Part shown: one piece after another, positions 1 to 4,562 of the stretch
Layout: every line of letters starts with the position of its first letter
Numbering within the stretch: the stretch's first letter is position 1
Source of the DNA: Methylocystaceae bacterium
GTDB lineage: Bacteria; Pseudomonadota; Alphaproteobacteria; Rhizobiales; Beijerinckiaceae
Assembly (NCBI GenBank): GCA_003105285.1
Contig: PQAN01000067.1
Coordinates: forward strand, 1-5,191
DNA: 5,191 nucleotides
Direction of reading: 5' to 3'
The notes under the pieces: model-generated
Told to the model about the DNA's origin: nothing
Database searches by the model: none
Seen by the model: only the letters and a program-made list of their open reading frames with translations
Program-made: the position numbers and the translations under genes

Positions 1-2063
1 GCGCCTCGCAGCGTAAGGAGCCGCCCGCCTTCAGTTGGGCCGGATTCCACATCGGCGCCAATTTCGGCGCCGGCTTCCCGAGCTGGAGCGGCGGAAGGCT
101 GGAGGCGGGCAGCGGCTTCGTCAGCAACGCCTTCGATCTCTATGCGCCAAACCACGATCGCGCCGGCGCCTCCTTCGGCGCGCAGGTCGGATACGACTGG
201 CAGATCGGTCGCTGGGTCTATGGCGTCGAAACCGATTTCAACTTTCTCGGCGTCCGCCATTCCGCGAACGGCCTGTTTCCGGCGCCGGCGAGCTATTCGC
301 CTCTGGGCGTGACGGGGTATGGCCTCACGACAGACGAGAGCGGCAATTATTTCGCGACCTTTCGCGGCCGGCTCGGCTTCGCCGTCGATCGCTCGCTGTT
401 CTACGTCACCGGCGGCGTCGCGGCGGGCGGCTGGCGCGGTGCCTCGAGCTTGACATTCTCGAATCCGGCACCCGGCTCGCTGTTCTACGCTCCGCTGTCG
501 CAATCCTCGCGCATGAAATATGCGGTCGGCGCCGGATTCGAATATGCGCTCTACGACCAATGGTCGGCGCGTCTCGAATATCTCTATCTGAACCAGCAGT
601 TGCAGACGCAGGTCTTCGACAATGGTCTTTCCGTCCAGTTCGGCGCGCGCCAGCGCAGCGAAGCGCATCTCCTGCGCTTCGGCCTGAATTATCGGTTGGC
701 GGCCGAGGACGGGGCGGGCGCGCGAAGCGACAAGGACCAGAGCGACGACAAGAAGAGCGACGAAGCTTCGAACGGAAAAGACGCGGAGCGTTACAGCGTG
801 CACGGCCAGACGACCGGCGTCGTGCAGGGCTATCCGAAATTTCCGGCGCTCTACAGCGGGCCGAAAAGCTTCACGCCGAAGGGGCAGGCGCGCTTCGGTT
901 CGACCACCAATCTCTTCGCCGGCGTTCGCCTGTGGGACGGCGCCGGCGTCTATATCAATCCGGAGATCAGCGAAGGATACGGCCTGTCCAATTCGGCCGG
1001 CGCCGCGGCCTATGTGAACAGTTCCGTCGCCAAGGTCGGGCGCGCCGCGCCGTATATGCGTTTCCAACGCTATTTTCTTCGTCAGATCATCGGCCTGAAC
1101 GGCGGCGCCAAAGAAAGCGACCCCGATACCGGGTCTTTCAACGAGACGCTCGAATCGACCCAGAACCAACTCGCGGGCAAGGTCGATCGCGATCGTCTGA
1201 TCCTGACGGTCGGCAAATTCGCCGTGGGCGACGTGTTCGACGACAATGTCTACGCCCACGATCCCACGACCGGCTTCCTGAATTTCGCCTTCAATACGAT
1301 GGGGGCTTTCGATTACGCCGCCGACGCGTGGGGCTACACCTATGGCGCGGCGCTCGAGTGGAAGCAGGACTGGTGGACCGCGCGCGCCGGCCTCTTCCAG
1401 CTTTCCGATGTTCCCAACAGCGAGAAAATCGAGCCCGTGCTGGGCCGCCAATTCATGGGCGTCGCCGAATTCGAGGCGCGCTACGATTTGTTCGAGCAGC
1501 CGGGCGTCGTGAAATTTCTGGTCTATGGCGACAACGGCTATCTCAACAAGGTCGACGAGGTCGTCGATTTCGCTTTTCTGACCGGCAATTTTCCGCCGGA
1601 CATCACGAACAACGCGCTGCGCAAGAGGCGCGTGAAGCTCGGCGGAGGCGTCAACGTCCAACAGCAGATCGCGCCCAATCTCGGCTTTTTCCTGCGCGCC
1701 AGCATGGCCGACGGGCGCTACGAGACAGTCGATTATACCGATGTCGACCGCCAGCTTTCGTTCGGCCTCGTGGCGTCCGGAAAGCTGTGGGGGCGGTCGA
1801 AGGACGAGATCGGCGCCGCAATGGCGTTCAGCGGCCTGTCGGGTCCGCGCGTGCGCTATTTCGCGCTCGGCGGCGCGAGCGTCTATATCGGCGACGGCGC
1901 GCTCTCCTATAGCGGCGAGAAGGCCCTGGAAGCCTATTACAAATATAATCTCGCCGAGGGAATCGATCTCACCCTGGACTATCAGTTCTTCGGCAATCCG
2001 GCTCACAATGCCGCGCGCGGGCCGGTGAATGTCTTCGGTCTGCGGGCGCACGCGCAGTTTTGA
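1..2063 (+). CDS. Omp25-like barrel fused to OprB-family carbohydrate porin (5' partial)
   Basis: Outer-membrane protein, probably a channel for sugars or other small solutes. The frame enters from the left edge (first full codon at base 3) and ends at TGA 2061-2063, giving 686 visible residues; probably only the signal peptide and a few residues are missing. Visible residues about 10-232 match the Omp25/Omp31 small-barrel family: FSWAGFHIGANFG at the start, then GYDWQIGRWVYGVETDF, FRGRLGFAVDRSLFYVTGG, GAGFEYAL and a closing strand RFGLNYRL. Residues 234-262 are a hydrophilic Asp/Lys/Ser-rich linker. Residues about 263-686 look like a complete OprB porin: YSVHGQTTGVVQ (264-275), LYSGPKSF (283-290), FAGVRLWDGAGVYINPEI (305-322), FLRQIIGLNG (358-367), VGKFAVGDVFDDN (403-415). 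The chain ends in Phe (RAHAQF), the usual outer-membrane insertion signal. Family assignment is from recognised motifs; the substrate is unknown. Upstream internal GTG codons, for example at 309, are not the real start because homology continues before them. Confidence 0.88.
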   Translation, partial: ASQRKEPPAFSWAGFHIGANFGAGFPSWSGGRLEAGSGFVSNAFDLYAPNHDRAGASFGAQVGYDWQIGRWVYGVETDFNFLGVRHSANGLFPAPASYSPLGVTGYGLTTDESGNYFATFRGRLGFAVDRSLFYVTGGVAAGGWRGASSLTFSNPAPGSLFYAPLSQSSRMKYAVGAGFEYALYDQWSARLEYLYLNQQLQTQVFDNGLSVQFGARQRSEAHLLRFGLNYRLAAEDGAGARSDKDQSDDKKSDEASNGKDAERYSVHGQTTGVVQGYPKFPALYSGPKSFTPKGQARFGSTTNLFAGVRLWDGAGVYINPEISEGYGLSNSAGAAAYVNSSVAKVGRAAPYMRFQRYFLRQIIGLNGGAKESDPDTGSFNETLESTQNQLAGKVDRDRLILTVGKFAVGDVFDDNVYAHDPTTGFLNFAFNTMGAFDYAADAWGYTYGAALEWKQDWWTARAGLFQLSDVPNSEKIEPVLGRQFMGVAEFEARYDLFEQPGVVKFLVYGDNGYLNKVDEVVDFAFLTGNFPPDITNNALRKRRVKLGGGVNVQQQIAPNLGFFLRASMADGRYETVDYTDVDRQLSFGLVASGKLWGRSKDEIGAAMAFSGLSGPRVRYFALGGASVYIGDGALSYSGEKALEAYYKYNLAEGIDLTLDYQFFGNPAHNAARGPVNVFGLRAHAQF

Positions 2064-2106
2064 CGAGACCGGTCGCCTCGAAGACGTCTTGCGGGGCCGT
2101 TCCGAC
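2064..2106. other. Convergent intergenic gap
   Basis: These 43 bp separate the stop codons of the porin (plus strand) and bufC (minus strand). The gap contains two short palindromes, GACCGGTC (2067-2074) and AAGACGTCTT (2081-2090). No stem followed by a T-run is visible on either strand, so I cannot name an intrinsic terminator; transcripts may end by Rho or overlap. Confidence 0.5.
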
Positions 2107-2910
2107 TTATTTCTGAAGGTCGCCTTCATCGCCGAGCGTGGCGGAGACCACCAGCCCCTCCTCGAACCAGCTCGTCAGAAATTGCGCGATGCGCTCCGGC
2201 GCGGCGTCGCCGGAATCGCGAAATGCCGCCATCTGGCAAATGTCGCCGAAGGCGTGGCCGGCGGCGGCGAGAGACAGGACGAGGAACTCGTCCGCCTCCA
2301 TCTCGCAATAGACCGAATCCTCGTTGGAGCGCCACACGGCGACTTTTTCCTCACCGTCGCGCGGGGCGGGAAGGGCCTCGCCGGCGGTCGCCGCCTCATG
2401 TGTTGCGAGCGTGCCCGCGCGCAATTCGAGCAGAATGAGGCTCGGATGAAAGGCGAAGGCGACGCGCGGCCAAAGCGCCGACTCGAAAGAGGCCAGCGCG
2501 TCGAGCGAGAGGGCGGCCGCCTCGGGCGCGTCGAAGGCGTCGGTCAACGCGCGCTCCAGCAGCGCCACATCGACGGCGCGCCTATCGCGCCATTTCTCGC
2601 TCGCGCGCATGAAATCGGGAAGCCGCGCCGTATACCAGCGCGCATTGCGTTGGCGCGACGGCTCGGAGGCGATATAGTCGGCGGCGAGCGCATCGAAGGC
2701 GTCTTCGCCCAGCAGCGCGCGCAGCGCGGGAAAGTCGTCGATCAGAAACTCGGTCAGGCGAACGTGATAGGCGTTCACATAGACGCCGAACAGCGTCGCC
2801 CGGTCGGCGCGCTTCGAATTCTTCACGCTGTCGAGGACTGAAGCGCCGTCGGACTCGAGCCCGGCCAGCACGCCGGCCTGGAACATCGCCTGGAGTTCGG
2901 CGAGCTTCAT
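2107..2910 (-). CDS. bufC: BufC-like partner protein of the MNIO enzyme (DUF2063 / putative DNA-binding domain family)
   Basis: A 267-residue cytoplasmic protein, read from ATG 2910-2908 to TAA at 2109-2107. The N-terminal ~100 residues have the DUF2063 pattern: an amphipathic start with LAELQAMFQ, a Tyr-Asn-rich helix (LFGVYVNAYHVRLTEFL), then DDFPALRALLGEDAF and a following ADYI. The C-terminal part is an alpha/beta region with no motif I can name. Despite the family's 'DNA-binding' label, members next to DUF692 enzymes (BufC, HvfC, and MbnC in methanobactin synthesis) act as partners that bind the precursor peptide and support the oxidase. The start is set by GGAG at 2920-2917 with a 6-nt spacer and by the ATGA overlap with the upstream bufB stop, which implies translational coupling. 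A longer in-frame start at 3069 exists, but its extra 53 residues lie inside bufB, are Arg-rich and do not resemble the family. It is the last gene of the operon. Confidence 0.85.
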   Translation of the reverse strand: MKLAELQAMFQAGVLAGLESDGASVLDSVKNSKRADRATLFGVYVNAYHVRLTEFLIDDFPALRALLGEDAFDALAADYIASEPSRQRNARWYTARLPDFMRASEKWRDRRAVDVALLERALTDAFDAPEAAALSLDALASFESALWPRVAFAFHPSLILLELRAGTLATHEAATAGEALPAPRDGEEKVAVWRSNEDSVYCEMEADEFLVLSLAAAGHAFGDICQMAAFRDSGDAAPERIAQFLTSWFEEGLVVSATLGDEGDLQK

Positions 2911-3752
2911 GCGGCGCTCCGCGCTTTTTCGGCGTCGACCGCGGCGGAGATGTCGCGCATCCGCTGGAGCTCGGCGAGCAGGTCGCCGAACGGCGGAAAA
3001 TTGTCGTCGCGCTCGATCATCGCCGATACATTGCCGAAACGGCGCCGGGCGCGTTCGTAGAGAGCCCATACGTCTTCGCAGATCGGCTGGTCGTGCGTGT
3101 CGATCTTGTGCGTTCCGCTGTCGGTGTGCCCGGCCAGATGAAACTGCGCCACGCGGTCGACGGAAATAGCGTCGATGAATTCGGCGGCGTCGAAATCATG
3201 GTTGAAGCTCGAGACGAAGACATTGTTGATGTCGAGCAGCAGCAGGCAATCGGCGCGTTTCGCCAGCTCCTCGACGAAGGTCCACTCGCTCATCCGCGAC
3301 TCGCGGAAGGCGACATAGGTCGAGGCGTTTTCGACGACGAGCCGGCGGCCGAGAAAATCCTGCACGCGCGAAATGCGCTCGGCGACATGGGCGAGGGCTT
3401 CCTCAGTGTAGGGGATCGGCAACAGATCGTGCAGATTGACGCCATGCACGCCTGTCCAGGCGAGATGATCGGAGACCCACGCCGGCTCGATGCGTTCGGC
3501 GAGAGCTTTCAAATCGCGCAGATAATCGAAATCGAGCGGGTCGGTCGAGGCGAGCGACATCGACACGCCGTGCATGACGATCGGATAATCGGCGCGCACG
3601 CGTTCGAGCGTGGCGCTCGGCCGCCCCCCGCCGGTCATGTAGTTTTCCGAGATGATCTCGAACCAGTCGATGTTTTGACGCTTCGAGAGAATTTCGTCGT
3701 AATAGGTCGGCCTCAGTCCGAGGCCGAAACCGAGCGGCGCGGGTCTCGTCAT
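2907..3752 (-). CDS. bufB: DUF692 multinuclear non-heme iron oxidase (MNIO), BufB-like
   Basis: A 281-residue cytoplasmic TIM-barrel enzyme expected to use two or three iron ions and O2 to modify cysteines of the precursor peptide, as BufB, HvfB and MbnB do. Family motifs appear in order: GFGLGLRP (8-15), DWFEIISENYM (29-39), IVMHGVSMSL (58-67), WVSDHLAWTG (92-101), HDLLPIPYTEEAL (108-120), VVENASTY (139-146), LLLDINNVFVSSFNH (171-185), AQFHLAGH (202-209), IDTHDQP (217-223) and MIERDDNFP (245-253). Likely metal ligands by family position are H61, H96, E141, D174, N177, H205, D218, H220 and E247; none appears lost. Length is normal for DUF692. The ATG at 3752-3750 was chosen because GGGAGG lies 7 nt upstream and homology begins at once; an in-frame start at 3830 would add 26 Arg-rich residues. 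The gene follows bufA after 79 bp and overlaps bufC by 4 bp. The exact product formed on the peptide cannot be read from sequence. Confidence 0.93.
   Translation of the reverse strand: MTRPAPLGFGLGLRPTYYDEILSKRQNIDWFEIISENYMTGGGRPSATLERVRADYPIVMHGVSMSLASTDPLDFDYLRDLKALAERIEPAWVSDHLAWTGVHGVNLHDLLPIPYTEEALAHVAERISRVQDFLGRRLVVENASTYVAFRESRMSEWTFVEELAKRADCLLLLDINNVFVSSFNHDFDAAEFIDAISVDRVAQFHLAGHTDSGTHKIDTHDQPICEDVWALYERARRRFGNVSAMIERDDNFPPFGDLLAELQRMRDISAAVDAEKARSAA
2917..2920 (-). promoter_or_regulatory. Ribosome binding site of bufC
   Basis: GGAG on the minus strand, inside the 3' end of bufB, 6 nt before the bufC ATG. It fixes the bufC start at 2910 and shows that bufC has its own initiation site in addition to coupling through the ATGA overlap. 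Confidence 0.6.
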
Positions 3753-3759
3753 TCTCGTC

Positions 3760-3765
3760 CCTCCC
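3760..3765 (-). promoter_or_regulatory. Ribosome binding site of bufB
   Basis: GGGAGG on the minus strand, 7 nt before ATG 3752-3750. It is a near-ideal Shine-Dalgarno sequence and is the main reason for preferring this start over the upstream in-frame codon at 3830. Confidence 0.75.
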
Positions 3766-3791
3766 GCCGTGCTCTCGAAAAGACGGCGCGA

Positions 3792-3819
3792 GCGACCGCG
3801 CCCCGAAGGGCGCGATCGC
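3792..3819 (-). promoter_or_regulatory. Strong UUCG-capped stem-loop between bufA and bufB
   Basis: Read on the minus strand this is a 12-bp stem (one G-U pair) closed by a C(UUCG)G tetraloop, one of the most stable RNA loops. It begins 12 nt after the bufA stop and ends 27 nt before the bufB Shine-Dalgarno. No run of U follows directly (a short CTTTTC comes about 9 nt later), so it is not a textbook intrinsic terminator. The likely roles are partial attenuation or protection of a bufA-only mRNA 3' end, either of which would give more precursor peptide than enzyme. Seen: the structure. Inferred: the role. Confidence 0.6.
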
Positions 3820-3831
3820 GTTTCTCTCAAC

Positions 3832-4053
3832 TCATCTTCCCTTGCAGGAGCCCTTGGCGCTGCAGGAGTTCTTGTGATGCTTGCAGACGCCCTTTTTCGT
3901 CATGCACTTGGCCTTGCCGCCGCACTGGCCTTTCTCCATGTTGCAATGATGGCGGGAATGCTTGGCCGCCGCCGGCGTGGCGACGACGCCGCTGAGGGCG
4001 AGAGCGATCGCCGTCGCGGCGATCGTCGAGCCGGAAATGATTTTTGCTTTCAC
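3832..4053 (-). CDS. bufA: Bufferin-like Cys-rich RiPP metallophore precursor, six Cys, with signal peptide
   Basis: A 73-residue precursor peptide, probably modified by BufBC and exported to bind metal (copper is the known bufferin ligand). The GTG start at 4053-4051 is supported by GGGAG 6 nt upstream and by the signal peptide beginning there: MKAK, a hydrophobic stretch at about residues 11-25, and an ATPAAA cleavage site, probably after A30. The predicted mature part of about 43 residues has six cysteines (C37, C44, C50, C57, C64, C70; intervals 7, 6, 7, 7, 6), five histidines (32, 35, 36, 59, 60), ten lysines and two methionines (39, 51). EKGQCGG (40-46) recalls the EGKCG motif of HvfA-type precursors; KNSC (61-64) and GSCKG (68-72) recall BufA2-type ones. 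It lacks the typical DUF2282 BufA1 pattern. Being directly upstream of the MNIO gene is the strongest support. The frame stays open to an ATG at 4221, but that extension looks non-coding. The type assignment within bufferins is tentative. Confidence 0.85.
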   Translation of the reverse strand: MKAKIISGSTIAATAIALALSGVVATPAAAKHSRHHCNMEKGQCGGKAKCMTKKGVCKHHKNSCSAKGSCKGR

Positions 4054-4057
4054 GTCG

Positions 4058-4064
4058 TTCTCCC
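4058..4064 (-). promoter_or_regulatory. Ribosome binding site of bufA (GTG start)
   Basis: GGGAGAA on the minus strand, with its GGGAG core 6 nt before GTG 4053-4051. It decides the start: no ATG lies near the signal peptide, and the only in-frame ATG is 168 nt further upstream at 4221. Confidence 0.75.
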
Positions 4065-4073
4065 AATTTTCGC

Positions 4074-4093
4074 CTTCCGCGGGTCTGCGGAAG
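4074..4093 (-). promoter_or_regulatory. Stem-loop in bufA leader, proximal
   Basis: A perfect 7-bp inverted repeat (CTTCCGC / GCGGAAG) around a 6-nt loop, ending 9 nt upstream of the bufA Shine-Dalgarno. Together with the distal stem-loop 9 bp away it forms a structured 5' leader that may affect bufA translation or mRNA stability. It has no resemblance to a riboswitch I know. Confidence 0.45.
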
Positions 4094-4102
4094 AGAGCGG
4101 CA

Positions 4103-4120
4103 TGGGCCTCCCCAGGCCCA
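4103..4120 (-). promoter_or_regulatory. Stem-loop in bufA leader, distal
   Basis: A perfect 7-bp inverted repeat (TGGGCCT / AGGCCCA) around a 4-nt loop, G-rich in the minus-strand RNA (GGGG). It stands 9 bp from the proximal stem-loop. No U-run follows on either strand, so a terminator reading is weak. Confidence 0.45.
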
Positions 4121-4193
4121 GCGGAACCATAACATTCGGCAAAGGATTTGAAACGCCGTTCTTGTAGCCGTATCGTTCTGCAGAGCCTATATT

Positions 4194-4221
4194 TTTCTAT
4201 CGGGTCCGCGACGCCGGACAA
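4194..4221 (-). promoter_or_regulatory. Candidate sigma-70-like promoter of the buf operon
   Basis: On the minus strand TTGTCC (4221-4216) stands 16 nt before TAGAAA (4199-4194), in a locally AT-rich patch (4188-4200). Transcription from here would give a leader of roughly 130 nt carrying both stem-loops. The match to consensus is moderate. Many bufferin operons are driven by ECF sigma factors; I looked for a GTAACC/CGAA pair and found only AAC and CGAA boxes at the wrong spacing. Confidence 0.35.
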
Positions 4222-4314
4222 GGACGGGCCGAGGTTCGCCCGCCCGAGAAGAGAGCGGGAATGAATGTCCGCAGCGCCGCGCGGACCGGATATTTTCAGA
4301 AACGATCGACGCGC

Positions 4315-4343
4315 TTGCTCTCGGCGGCGCGACTTGGTAGATA
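4315..4343 (+). promoter_or_regulatory. Candidate rpsA promoter
   Basis: TTGCTC (4315-4320, in the context CTTG that alphaproteobacterial -35 boxes favour) is followed after 17 nt by TAGATA (4338-4343). Each box matches consensus at about three positions, so the call rests mainly on correct spacing and location. It would give a leader of roughly 210 nt containing both downstream inverted repeats. Confidence 0.3.
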
Positions 4344-4362
4344 GGCCATTACGCCGTCGTCT

Positions 4363-4396
4363 GGGTTTTTCCGGCTTCGGCGTTTTCGAAAAACCC
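4363..4396 (+). promoter_or_regulatory. 9-bp inverted repeat in the rpsA leader
   Basis: GGGTTTTTC (4363-4371) and GAAAAACCC (4388-4396) pair perfectly across a 16-nt loop. The right arm overlaps a second palindrome, TTTTCGAAAA (4383-4392), so two mutually exclusive pairings are possible. It could be an operator, a terminator of upstream transcription, or part of an S1 autoregulatory leader; the sequence does not decide. Confidence 0.45.
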
Positions 4397-4457
4397 GAGC
4401 TTTCGACGATCGGGCCGCGCCGGCCAGTTCAGAGCGAACTCTCGTTTCCCGAGCGCC

Positions 4458-4475
4458 GGCCGCACGACTGCGGCC
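4458..4475 (+). promoter_or_regulatory. GC-rich hairpin in the rpsA leader
   Basis: GGCCGCA and TGCGGCC form a perfect 7-bp stem with the 4-nt loop CGAC, extendable by two more pairs beyond a C-C mismatch. It ends 87 nt before the rpsA start codon. S1 synthesis is feedback-controlled through leader structure in gammaproteobacteria; a similar role here is only a suggestion. Confidence 0.45.
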
Positions 4476-4562
4476 CGCCGGGGAGACGTCCGATCTGCGA
4501 AAGCCCTTCCGCAACGCCAACCCCGCCGGCGCCCGCCCGATAAGGGTCCTTCAGGAGATCAA

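Larger units (their letters stand above)
4222..4562. other. Non-coding region between divergent bufA and rpsA
   Basis: About 340 bp with no convincing gene. The open frames here (4265-4543 plus, 4296-4520 minus) are Arg/Pro/Ser-rich, have no good ribosome binding site and resemble no family. The stretch holds a candidate rpsA promoter, a 9-bp inverted repeat, a strong hairpin and the rpsA Shine-Dalgarno. There is no sign of cmk (cytidylate kinase), the common upstream neighbour of rpsA in proteobacteria. Confidence 0.6.

Noticed and set aside
35..1912. 625-codon open frame on the plus strand overlapping the porin
   Set aside because: Very Arg-rich, no family resemblance, and out of frame with a clear Omp25/OprB coding sequence; a high-GC shadow.
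2064..2106. Bidirectional intrinsic terminator between the porin and bufC
   Set aside because: Only short palindromes and no T-run on either strand.
2029..2841. 270-codon open frame on the plus strand opposite bufC
   Set aside because: Antisense to a recognised DUF2063-family gene, and its start overlaps the porin end; no recognisable domain.
3093..3995. 300-codon open frame on the plus strand opposite bufB and bufA
   Set aside because: Runs antisense across two recognised genes and their spacer, and its end turns Arg/Cys-rich; a shadow of the DUF692 gene.
3832..4053. Classical methanobactin precursor (MbnA)
   Set aside because: MbnA precursors are short, about 25-35 residues, with few Cys in a small core and no Sec signal peptide. 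This one is 73 residues with a signal peptide and six Cys, so bufferin-type fits better.
4121..4170. ECF-type promoter (GTAACC...CGAA) for the buf operon
   Set aside because: On the minus strand an AAC box and a CGAA box are present (around 4133-4165), but the spacing is about two bases too long and the -35 match is poor.
3832..4221. Longer 129-residue version of the bufA product starting at ATG 4221
   Set aside because: It would bury the signal peptide 56 residues inside the protein and span the leader stem-loops and candidate promoter. The GTG at 4053 has a good Shine-Dalgarno and a proper signal peptide.
4265..4543. 92-codon open frame on the plus strand upstream of rpsA
   Set aside because: Arg/Pro/Ser-rich with no domain and no good ribosome binding site, and it covers the rpsA leader hairpins; treated as non-coding.
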